Shown: positions 13,001 to 23,217 of the stretch, piece by piece
Layout of the letters: each line of letters starts with the position of its first letter
Position numbering within the stretch: position 1 is the first letter of the stretch
Origin: Quillaja saponaria
Lineage: Eukaryota > Streptophyta > Magnoliopsida > Fabales > Quillajaceae
Direction of reading: 5' to 3'
NCBI GenBank assembly: GCA_029379385.1
Contig: CM055611.1
Span: 11,416,062 to 11,480,061 of the forward strand
DNA: 64,000 bases
Notes under the pieces: generated by a model
Databases searched by the model: none
What the model was told of the DNA's origin: nothing
What the model saw: only the letters and a program-made list of their open reading frames with translations
Made by a program: the position numbers and the translations under genes

Positions 13001-13841
13001 TCTATATATAAATTATTTTCTTAAATAATTAGACTTCATTATTTACTTTTTATCTACCGGTCATGTGATACTGGGATAAACTTACATACTCCACTTATTT
13101 ATTTCTCTTTCAACTAAAGCAAAACCCATTTATGTCAAAATTTGAGACTTTAGCTAGAGTTTTACTTATTCGTTAGGTGTAATGTGTTATTGGTAAACGT
13201 ATATGTGTATTGGGTAAGTGTTTTTTATTATTAAAGAAAATAAAATGATAAGTAAGATATTTAATACACTCTAATAAGAAATATTATGTTTACAACATTA
13301 TTATTTTATATTAAAAAAATATTTATTATACCTCTATCAGGATAACCTTTTTGAAAATAATTTAAGACCATATGTGATAACATAATTTTATCCTAATAAA
13401 GAGTATTAAAGGAAATTTGAATTCCGAAATCTCAGAGAATATATTCTTTCTTACTACTGTAAAAAAAATCGTGACATTAATAGGTGAGACTGAAAAAGAT
13501 AAAATCTAGTAGTTTCCATAATTTTTTTGTCAAAAAAAAAAAAAAGAAAGTATTTATGAGAACATATTGGCAGGTGAAGCAAAACTAACAATTAATATGA
13601 AAATAACTATTATAAACGAAATAAATACAAGAAAATAAAAATAAACAAAAATCTGTCACCAGACCAGAAGCTCTTAATTATCGTAGTACATATATATATA
13701 TATATTCCATTGGGACGGATCAACATTAATTAATTTATAGTTTCATGTTTGAATGCTTAACGATATTTTTATCCAAGTTAACAAATTTTAGTTGTATTAC
13801 TGATTTGCATTCAATTTCAGTACTTATTCATTATGTGGCAT
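10060..13841. other. AT-rich intergenic DNA upstream of CER1
   Basis: No gene recognised. It contains long A and T runs (for example about 12589-12612) and short (AT)n tracts (about 13690-13705). A patch at 12615-12840 is less AT-rich and holds an open frame on the minus strand at 12610-12819, but I recognise no family in any frame. A patch at 12930-12985 contains GGATTTAAACCC, which faintly resembles the B box of an antisense tRNA-derived SINE; this is too weak to call. Confidence 0.5.
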
Positions 13842-13883
13842 ACAGTGGGTGGCTGACCGTCCATGTGCAACAAAATAATAGGG

Positions 13884-13904
13884 GCCGTGTTAAAAGTACA
13901 CGGC
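13884..13904. promoter_or_regulatory. 7-bp inverted repeat in the CER1 upstream region
   Basis: GCCGTGT (13884-13890) and ACACGGC (13898-13904) are perfect inverted copies around the 7-base spacer TAAAAGT. They lie about 160 bp before the CER1 start codon. A perfect G+C-rich dyad in AT-rich DNA is the shape of a dimeric transcription-factor site; the factor is unknown. Its position suggests a cis element for CER1, which is inference. Confidence 0.4.
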
Positions 13905-13994
13905 GATAAACAACCAACAACAAAAATTAAATTTGTATTTACAAATAATAAAAGAATTATTGTTGCCCCGAGGTAGCTAGCAAGAGAAGGACAA

Positions 13995-14001
13995 TATATA
14001 A
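13995..14001 (+). promoter_or_regulatory. TATA-like box of CER1
   Basis: TATATAA lies 60 bp before the CER1 ATG. Plant transcription usually starts about 25-35 bp after such a box, which would give a 5' leader of roughly 30 bases. No closer TATA candidate exists between it and the ATG. Confidence 0.5.
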
Positions 14002-14060
14002 GTCATTCATTGGGGAAGATTGGATAGCAAACTGCAGCACCTAGCACTGCAAAAACATAC

Positions 14061-17000
14061 ATGGCATCCAAGCCAGGAATCCTAACAGAGTGGCCATGGA
14101 GTTTTCTTGGGAACTTCAAGGTTGCCTTTCCAACTTTGTCTCTCTCACTGTCTTTATACTCACTCAATATTGTATATAGAATATAGTTTGCTTCCAAGTG
14201 TTTGGTTGGCTTGCTCATGTTGAGGTTTCTGTCCCACTGTTTTATTTATTTTTTCAGTTTTGTGAATAACTAATTGTTAAGTTGTTATTTACTTAATTTG
14301 CAGTATGTATTATTGGCTCCTTGTGCCATTCACACGACATACTCTTTCATTTACGTGAAAGATGGGGGTGAAAGGGACTTGTCCACATTTTTGATCTTGC
14401 CACTTTTACTTTGGAGGATGATCCACAATCAGATCTGGATTTCTATTTCTCGTTATAGAACTTCAAAGGGCATCAGTATTGTGGACAAAAGCCTCGAATT
14501 CGATCAAGTTGACAGAGAAAGAAATTGGTCAATTTATATTAATAGAGCTTTATATATTTTTAGAACTGCAAAGGGCTTTGTGTTTTTAATTAAACATTAA
14601 CATTAATAAATATTTGCAGGGATGATCAAATAATATTCAATGGGTTATTGTACTACCTTTCAAGCTATACAATGCAAGGGGCATCATACTTGCCAATATG
14701 GAGAACAGATGGTGTGATAATGACAATATTATTACACGCTGGTCCTGTTGAGTTCCTGTATTACTGGTTACATAGAGCTTTGCACCATCATTATCTTTAC
14801 TCTCGTTACCATTCACATCACCATTCTTCTATTGTAACAGAGCCTATAACATGTAAGTAACATTCTTTCTTATTGTATTTCATTTATCTTTTTTTTCTGC
14901 AGTTAGGTGAAAGTGAAATGGTGAATATGTCGGTCATCCTGTAAAATAATTGACTAGTTAAGGGACAACTTAAATTTTTTTGTCAGAAAAATTAATGAAA
15001 AAGAAACACTCGAACCGTACAGCATGAGATTCAAGAGGCCGAATTAATTACTACTTGGCAGGCTAACGTTGACGGTCAAAATATGGGTGCCATATAATTA
15101 TTACTTGTATAGCTTTATATCATTCTTTTCAATAATTAATAACTTTTCTTTTTCTGTCTAATTCTTTTGTCATGCAGCTGTGATTCATCCATTTGCCGAA
15201 CACATATCTTATTTCATGTTATTTTCAATCCCATTGTTAACGATGGTGTTCACTGGAACTGGATCAATAGTTGGCTTTGCCGGTTATGTGACTTTTCTTG
15301 ATTTAATGAACAATATGGGTCACTGCAATTTTGAGATCATTCCAAAATGGCTCTTCTCCATCTTTCCCCCTCTCAAATACCTCATGTACACTCCTTCGTA
15401 AGTCTCTTACTCCTTTACTGCTTTGCTCTAAATTAAGCAATTAATTATATATTTTTATTCAAACCCATGATTATGCTAGAGATTGTTTACAAAAATTAAA
15501 ACATCAACTGCATTGAATATGCTTATGAGAGGTGAGGGTTGCAATATTTGTCACCACACATATTAAACATGTTAGGATTAATTTTAAACAGATTCAGGTC
15601 ACAAATATTTTACCTTGTTTAACACGACTAAAAATACAATATATAGACAGGTTATACTGAATATGCATGCTAATTCATCTAATAAATAATAATGTTCGGG
15701 TTTAATATTTTAACTCGCATAATAAACGAGTCGTGTTGGAATTGAGACATTCACGTCTTGACACAACACAACTCGTGAACTTAAATTGTCACCCTAATTG
15801 AAAGGTGATGTGTGGGTAAACACTTGACAATGAAATTCGTGCCACTTTCTATGTTGTTGATATTGATGGGTATATCCAGCTATTTTCGAAATTAACCGCC
15901 AAACTTGGACACGGAACATGCATGCCCCGACTATAAGCATCATTAATTTCTTCAAGTGTCTACTTCCTATTTAATTGGGAAAAAAGCCGTAACATATTTG
16001 CCAACCAGCTTTCAACTTTCGATCAGTCTTAATTTCAGGGAAATGGTTGTTTTCTATTAAGATTTTAGGATTGAACGAGTTTGGGATCACTCATGACGCC
16101 ATTTCTTGGACAGCTCCTTCCATGAATTGCTTCACAATTTTTTTAAGGGTTAAATGACGTGATTGAATTAGTTCCTCTCTCATTGGGTGGGGCCCACTTA
16201 AATTTTGTTGTCCACCTAAGAAATAGAAGGTGGACCAGTTTTCTTTAAATCTTCTTTGAAATCATTTATGGTTTCATTTTTTAATTTATTCCTTAATTTT
16301 ATATTGTAAGCATAGCGGTGATGTTGCATAGAATAGTTTTACTCTTTCTGAGGTGGACGTGGGACCACCTATGGGATGCTATTGGTGGGTTCTTTTTCTT
16401 TTAGAGTAGACTCTGATCACCCTAATGTAAATCTTATCTAGAATTACCAATATTTTGTATTTTAATTTCCAAATCATTAGGTATTATTTTGGGTATTATT
16501 AATTAGTAGATTTTGGGTTCAAGAAAAGTATGTAATATATACATATATTAGCTACTATGGTATGGTTTATTATGTTGAATATTATGATTAAGAAGTTTTG
16601 ATTTTGCAGGTTTCACTCTTTGCACCACACACAATTCAGAACCAATTACTCCCTTTTTATGCCATTCTATGATTACATTTATGGCACCATGGACAAATCC
16701 ACCGATCAATTATATGATTCTGCACTCAAAAGACCGGAAGAATTTCCAGACGTGCTGCATCTTACTCATCTAACCACACCAGAATCTATTTATCATTTAC
16801 GGTTTGGATTTGCTTCCCTAGCATCTAAGCCTTACACATCAAAGTGGTACATCTGGTTAATGTGGCCTGTCACACTATGGTCCATGATGCTTACTTGGAT
16901 TTATGGTCGTACATTTGTGGTTGAAAGAAATCGTTTTGATAAACTCAGGCTACAAACTTGGGCAATACCTAAATACAATATTCAAGTAAGTATCATATAT

Positions 17001-17572
17001 ATATATATAAATTGAGTACACATCTATTTGAGTGTACATTTAATTGTAACTTGTTTGGTTGGTTATTATAGTACTCTCTGGAATGGCAAAAGGTGTCTCT
17101 CAATAGCTTGATTGAGGAAGCCATACTAGAAGCCGATGAAAAAGGCATAAAAGTGCTAAGCTTGGGTCTAATGAATCAAGAGGAAGAACTGAACAAATAT
17201 GGAGGGCTTTATGTTGATAGGAATCCAAAGCTGAGAGTGAAGGTGGTAGATGGGAGTAGCCTAGCTGTTGCTGTTGTGCTTAATAGTATTCCTAAAGGGA
17301 CAACACGAGTGCTACTCAGAGGCAAGTTGACAAAGGTTGCTTATGCCACTGCCTTTACTTTGTCCCAGAAAGGAATCAAGGTGAGTTCAGCTGCAGCTTG
17401 CAGTCTAGCTTATAACTGTTATTAACCTAATTTCTTTGTTAGCTAGATAGGTACCAGACTTGATCATCATGTGTATATCTCCTACATGTGTAATGGCCAT
17501 TTAATTTTAGTTTCGTACCTCTTATAGAAATGGTCCAGTATTAGAGAAATATTGTAGAATTAAGAAAAGAAG

Positions 17573-17607
<35 letters not shown>

Positions 17608-18335
17608 TATATGAACGTGTCTATTTATATGTTAATTAACAAGGTTGATCTTGTTTCAGGTAGCTGTACCAAATGAGAATGAGTATTTGAAGCTCAACAA
17701 ATCATTCAACTCCAACTCCAATAATCATTTGGTTATTTCCAAGAATTACTCTGAAACGGTACATCTTAAAATTTTCTGCTCCTTATATCTGTATATATAT
17801 ACATATTTTCCCTTAATCAAGAAAAACGTTATTTTGTTTTTTTTTTCCCTTTTTGTCACATTTTCTTGTTAACTTTTGTAGACATGGTTAGTGGGAGATG
17901 GGCTAAGTGAACAAGAACAAAGGAAAGCACCGAACGGAACACTATTTATTCCATACTCACAATTCCCACCAAAGAAATACCGCAAAGACTGCTCCTACAA
18001 TTTGACCCCAGCAATGGTCACTCCTTTGGCACTTGAAAATGTCCACTCTTGTGAGGTTTGTACCACTAACTTGAAGTAATTAAAATAAAATGAATAAAAA
18101 TTATTTATTATTAATATCTTTTTATTAGTTTATAAAATTAAATTAAAGATTGAATTTAATTGTATGACAGAATTGGTTACCAAGAAGAGTAATGAGTGCT
18201 TGGCGCATAGCTGGGATTGTGCATGCTTTAGAAGGTTGGAATGAACATGAGTGTGGCAATGGAATGCTCAACATTGACAAAGTTTGGGAAGCAAGTCTAA
18301 GGAATGGTTTTCAACCTGTGAAGCTCCCAAAATAG
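14061..18335 (+). CDS. CER1: CER1-like very-long-chain aldehyde decarbonylase (9 exons, 619 aa)
   Basis: Makes very-long-chain alkanes of cuticular wax from aldehydes at the ER membrane; in Arabidopsis it works with CER3 and cytochrome b5. Exons by splice sites and phase: 14061-14120, 14304-14527, 14620-14852, 15178-15397, 16610-16985, 17072-17380, 17660-17758, 17882-18055 and 18171-18335 (stop TAG). They sum to 1860 nt with no internal stop; all introns are GT-AG and intron 4 is 1.2 kb. Start MASKPGILTEWPW matches the family N-terminus. The N-terminal half is a fatty-acid-hydroxylase-type membrane domain with three histidine clusters: HRALHHH at residues 146-152, HSHHH at 159-163 and HSLHH at 248-252. 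CER3 proteins lack intact clusters, so this is CER1. The C-terminal half is the WAX2-type domain (KVLSLGLMNQEEELNKYGG in exon 6, HSCENWLPRR across exons 8-9, HALEGWNEHECG in exon 9). Arabidopsis CER1 has about 625 residues, so the model is full length. Several minus-strand open frames here are shadows. Confidence 0.96.
17576..17602. repeat. (AT)n microsatellite in CER1 intron 6
   Basis: An uninterrupted AT dinucleotide run of about 13 units inside intron 6 (17381-17659). It is likely to vary in length between individuals. It sits well clear of both splice sites, so an effect on splicing is not expected. Confidence 0.9.
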
Positions 18336-18993
18336 TGGCTAGCCAATGTCACCGTTGGATCTTATTTATCATATCATATAATATATCCATGTCATATTTC
18401 TGTCCACCGAAAACTACGTCTGTATTCTAATATCTGGTACTTCTTGTTGGGGATTTCATTCCCTTTAAGGAGGAGGTACAAGTTTTATTAAAAGTTCCCT
18501 CTAGTCTATATATTTCAATTTAGTCAATGTCTACTTTAACATTATAATTTAATTCCCACCATTTATATTTTTTGGATTAAATAAGAAACTAATCTAGAAT
18601 GTTTAAATGTAATTTAAATTTTGACTTAAAAACGAAACTCTAGAGCTATTTAAATATGTGCTCTTTCAACCATAGTTTATTCAGACCTAAACAACATCCT
18701 TTCAATTAAAGGTCATCTATACAACTAAACTCTGAAGAGCTGAACATCTTTCCAGCTTAGGATTTATTGTTTATTGTTCCAGCTGTTACAAGTTATGCAG
18801 CTGGATGACTAAATGCAGTGTTTCATTAAAGTTGAACACCAGCTATATATCAAGGGCTGTCAATTGAAGAGCTAAAGATAAAAGAGTTGTTTGTTCAAAA
18901 ACACCGTTTCATTAACAAAAAGCTACTCTCAAGACAGAGATGTTATCTAAAGAGATAAAACTTCAAGAGATATTTGTTCAAACACACCATTTC
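18336..18993. other. 3' flank of CER1
   Basis: Holds the CER1 3' untranslated region; I could not choose a polyadenylation signal because no clear AATAAA lies within 150 bp of the stop. A loose duplication is present: a segment at about 18886-18925 (TTTGTTCAAAAACACC then TTTCATTA) resembles one at about 18967-18997 (TTTGTTCAAACACACC then TTTCATTA), about 80 bp apart. No coding sequence was seen. Confidence 0.5.
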
Positions 18994-19011
18994 ATTAGAC
19001 GACACTACAAG
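18994..19011. repeat. LINE target-site duplication, left copy (18 bp)
   Basis: ATTAGACGACACTACAAG. It matches 19359-19376 (ATTAGATGACATTACAAG) at 16 of 18 bases, and both differences are C-to-T transitions typical of methylated plant repeats. Confidence 0.75.
19003..19011 (+). mobile_element. CACTA transposon left terminus (outer 9 bp)
   Basis: CACTACAAG matches the outer terminal bases of plant CACTA (En/Spm) transposons. A LINE insertion separates it from the rest of the terminus, which resumes as AAATTACCAAATATGC at 19377. If the LINE and its target duplication are ignored, the end reads CACTACAAGAAATTACC. The three bases just outside are CGA, the size of a CACTA target duplication. Confidence 0.6.
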
Positions 19012-19358
19012 TAAGCTTTCATTGCTGAGATCCATAGTTAGTAATCGAGGTCTGTCGAACAACATATGGGAAAATCAATGCTAAAAAAGCTTTCATTTGC
19101 TGAGATCCATATGTCTCAAGATTGGGAGGTGATGAGCACATGTTTTCAGGGAAGCCAACCGATGTGCTAATTGAATTGCCAATTTGATCCTAGATGGGGA
19201 TGTTAAGCAGTACATGAATGCCTTCCACCTTTACTTCTTTGGGTGCTGGCTGATGAATTTGGAACTAGGTAGGATCGTTTGATCTCGAATCCAACTGTGT
19301 AACCTGTTTTGTTTTTCTATTGTATCTCTTTCTACCAAAAATAAAAAAAATAAAAAAA
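19012..19358 (+). mobile_element. 5'-truncated LINE with 3' A-rich tail
   Basis: Only the last about 350 bp of a non-LTR retrotransposon. Near 19138-19180 the + strand reads HVFREANRCAN, a stop, IANL, which matches the C-terminal end of the RNase H domain of plant L1-type elements (family pattern REANRxAD). It ends in an A-rich tail (19338-19359) and is bounded by an 18-bp target duplication. A short internal repeat (AGCTTTCATTGCTGAGATCC at 19013 and a near copy at 19089) is present. Truncation during reverse transcription is typical of LINEs. It cannot code for protein. Confidence 0.75.
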
Positions 19359-19376
19359 ATTAGATGACATTACAAG
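19359..19376. repeat. LINE target-site duplication, right copy (18 bp)
   Basis: Right-hand copy directly after the A-rich tail. It carries a mutated CACTA terminus (CATTACAAG) followed by the rest of the CACTA end. Confidence 0.75.
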
Positions 19377-22300
19377 AAATTACCAAATATGCATTTATCT
19401 TTTTGCAATTGCAGATACACAAATGCATATAACCACAATTAGCATCTGCATTTTATCTTTTTATCTCTGTATTTTATCTATTTGTGTTTGTACTTTTGTA
19501 GACGCTGATAATTAAAAAAGAAGAAAGAATTGCAAACGCGTAAACTATTTTGAAGACGCATCTACTACTTGAATTTTGGCACCATATTTCGATTGATTAT
19601 CTGTGTCTACCATGTTAATATTTGCGTTTGCAATTACAGTCACAACTATAAAATTATTTCATTTAAAATTGATTGTATTTGCACCTGTCACTTAATATAT
19701 CCTGCGTTTGGAGTGGCAAATGTAGATACTTTTCCTCAAATGAAAAATTTACATGCAAATTTCCTTTCTCCTTCTTTCTCTTTTCTCTGCAACAGACATT
19801 TCCTTCCCTTTCTCCTTCCCCATCTTTTCTTTGCAACAAAACTTATTTTTGAGAACTTTTTATCTAAAACTTGTAATTACTTTGGGTTTGGAAAAGACAG
19901 TGAAAGGTAAAACTTGTAAGACTTGGCTGTGTGCGTTTCCTGGTTGTGCTTGCAAAAACAGTATTTGTAGGGAGTTGAACTCTGCAAATCAGTTTTGAGG
20001 TAGTGTGATCTAGTGGAATCTCAAGTGGTTTTCTTGAGGAAGTGGATGTAGTCTGGGTTTTGACAAATCAGAATAAATTTTTGTCTCTTTACTTGCTTTG
20101 ATTGTGTTTTAATCTTGTTTGAATTTTAAATTTTGAATTGAGATTTTTATTTATGAAAAGTGGTTAAAATTGTTTTCCAAACTATTCACTCACCTCTAGT
20201 TTGCCATTTCAATCAAACAATATTATTGAAGAAAAATCCATCTTTTCAAGTCTCTTTTGGTTGAAGACATAGCTCAAATCGCAGTAGTTTTAGGTTGCGG
20301 CTTAATTTGTTTGAAAACAAAAAATCTATAGAGGTACAAACATACACCAATTTTAAAGTACACTATTAATTTGGCATTTCAAATTAATTTTAACTTGATC
20401 AATTTAGAATATGATAATACAATTCCTTAACAATTTGGTCACTTTGTCCTTTGTGCTCCAAAATTATAAACATAATGTCTTATACGAAACTAAGATGTCA
20501 TTAATTTTTTTAGAAGTAAATATAAAATTATGAAATTAAGGAAAAAATAAGAAGAATACTGTTACATTTTGTAAAAGATCAATCGTTCCAAAATCAAATA
20601 AATCTCCAATTTAAAGTCATTTTTCTGGGTTCTCTATTCCTTCAATTTAAAATTTCCCAAGATCTTTTATTTAACACGAATAAAATACATTGAACAAATT
20701 TAAAAAAAGTGACAACAGGGTTACAATGTAAAGCATGAAAATAACAATTTTTGCTACTAGTGATTGAGTGACCAAATTGATAAGGATTTTATTATTGGCA
20801 AAATGACATATTTTCAACAATTTCGTCTTGAAAAATTTAAATCATTTGCAATGTCTTTTGCTAGTCTAACACCACTAATATTTTGGATAAAAATTCTTGA
20901 CGTGCCCTCAAATATAATTTTTTTTGCCACATGAGTGATGAGGTAAAAAAAAATATATTTTTTTACTCCTCTCATACATGCTCTCTCATTAAAAATTATT
21001 AGGGTTTGTGATAATTAGGAAATCTTAAAAAATTGATTATATATATATATAAAGAGAAAGGAATGAGAAAGAAATGAGAGAGAAGTTGATAAAAAAAAAA
21101 AAATTTAGGATGAAATTGACAAAAATTAATACTTTAGGGAAAGTTATTTATATTTTTTTTGCCAACTCGACTATATGTGTCATCCAATAAATTCTTTTAA
21201 GTTACATCAACATTTTTGGTCCAAAATATTGACGATGTTAGATATAAAGAAGACATTGAAAATGTTTTGAAAGTTTTGAAACGAAATTAATCAAAAAATA
21301 ACTTTTAGGATGAAATTTTCTAGAAAAAAATAATTTTAGGAAGAAATTAATTAAATATAATACTTTAAAGAGTATATATGTCATTTTATTTTATTAGTTT
21401 ATATTTCATATGTATTGTAATTCCATTAAATTTTGTTTAGATTTAACCAACATGACTTAATTAAGATCTTCTAATTATAAAAAATAAATTTTAAAATACT
21501 TTAATTAAAAAATTATTAAAAATAAAATAATATAAGACATTTATGCTTGATTGAGGATTTAAAAAATTAAAAGATAATCAATTCTATTTTACAATTACTT
21601 TAATAGAAAAATTCCATTATAATTTCTTTTTGAAGAATAAAAAAATATGTAGTCTGGGACCATAGAAATAATTAATTCTTAATTTAAGCGTTATAAAAAG
21701 GTAGTCCAATTAGGTAGTCAAGAACTTGAATTTAATCAGCATTTAGTTGTTTGTTGAATGGTTAGCCAATTGAGAGTTAATAGAAAATCAATAAAGTGAA
21801 AAGTACCATGCGACCTCTACTCTTTGACAAATTCATTTTGGCGAAATAATAATTAAGACCACGTGTTCTGTTGAATTTAGTTTCATATAGAATGCAATGA
21901 TTTGAGGTCTAAATCAAAATTTAAATGCATATAACAAACAATTTTCTTAGAATACTAAGATTTATGTAAATCAACTCTTTTAGTAGAGTAATAATAATAG
22001 TAGTAAAATTGACCCGACATTTTCAATGTTTGAAAGTAATATATATATATATATATATTGTTAAGGTGTGAAAGTAATCTTTTGACTAAATAACAGTTTT
22101 GTTAATGAAGTTGTGAGAATTCAATCTATGATATAGAATATACTTTCTTCTGTTGGAGGACCATTATAATTATATACGATCTCTTCTAGCATAAACGTGG
22201 CTCTGCCATCACTACGTGGCCGAATTTAGTTTTCTTAAACATTGTGAATGAGGTTGAACCAATTAGCTGGGCAAAAAGTAGTACGTCTGCATTAAATGTG

Positions 22301-22639
22301 TGTATTGCAATAAAGGTGCATGTATTGGCCTTATTATAGTTTATGAGGAATTATTGCTTGTGGGATACCCAGGAAAAATAAAATTTGTCGGCAGTGTTAT
22401 TGTTGATCGCAACTGTTTTTTTGTTTTTGAACAAACCCAACCGATAGTAATATGCTCATACAAGTAAGATGTATTTTTTAGAAAAGTTTTATTTAAAAAC
22501 ATTCATAATTGCAGGACAACTACAGAATGACATTAGTGATTTAGTTAGATTCGTATAAATCTTAAATATATATATATATAATTTTTTTTTATTTTTTTTA
22601 TTTAGGAGATTGCTTGATCTAATATATATTTACACTATA
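19377..22639. other. CACTA subterminal DNA, then AT-rich non-coding DNA
   Basis: 19377-19720 is rich in short repeated motifs (TTTGCAATTGCAGATAC, ATGCAAAT, GCGTTTG, GCAGAT in both orientations), as expected for CACTA subterminal regions. Similar motifs recur next to the right terminus at 48240-48400. About 19730-19850 is strongly pyrimidine-rich on the + strand. From about 20100 to 22640 the DNA is AT-rich with no coding similarity. An (AT)n run is at about 22040-22060. Confidence 0.45.
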
Positions 22640-23217
22640 ACAAGATGTGTTAAGTATTTATTAGATGAAGAAGTTTACTGAATGGGCTCACACATAAGAA
22701 TACTAATATGAACTTATACATAATTGTCAATTAAAGTTCTTATCGTTATAGTTAAGAATGTGATCCGTGAACTTGAGAAGCCACATATGTCTTGTGTTTG
22801 GATCATCACACTTTCATATAGCTTAATGGATGGTCTAATCATGATATGCCAATAAGGGTTATCAACGGTAACCCAAGCATGGAATCATGTGAGTAAGGGT
22901 ACAATAAAAGGATTTGTTATTCTTAGTGCATAGAGATGCTGTAGTGTTAACAAGATGGACTCAGAAGTCATTGGTCAAGGCAAGAGTGAAATTAGATAAA
23001 GTATCTACTATTCACTAGGAGACATTGTTGAAATTGAGACACATCTGATATTATTATTAGGGTCTGACAATTATCCATATCCTAGACTGAATTAGGAGTA
23101 TAAGATGACAGATGGATTGAATTGTATAGCAAAACGTAATTGAGACAGTTTTTTTTTTTTTTTTTTTCAATGTGTATGTTTCTCAATCTATATTCTTTAT
23201 TTTATGGGTAGTTAGGT
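22640..23217 (+). mobile_element. Copia LTR fragment, left part (split by a gypsy-type LTR)
   Basis: Resembles the middle of the solo LTR at 33553-35294. For example ATTAGATGAAGAAGTTTACTG corresponds to ATTAGAGAATGAGTTCACTG near 33915, and GTACAATAAAAGGATTTGTTATTCTTAG near 22899 to GTACAATAAAGGATCTATCACTCTTAG near 34145; TTATGGGTAGT near 23200 also recurs near 34431. The right part continues after 26900 (CTAGGTGATAACC against CTAGGCACCAATC near 34456). Both ends are worn away. The orientation shown is that of 33553-35294 as written. Confidence 0.6.

Noticed and set aside
14003..14218. Minus-strand 71-residue open frame over CER1 exon 1
   Set aside because: It is the complement of exon 1 and its intron; the plus strand carries the family N-terminus MASKPGILTEWPW.
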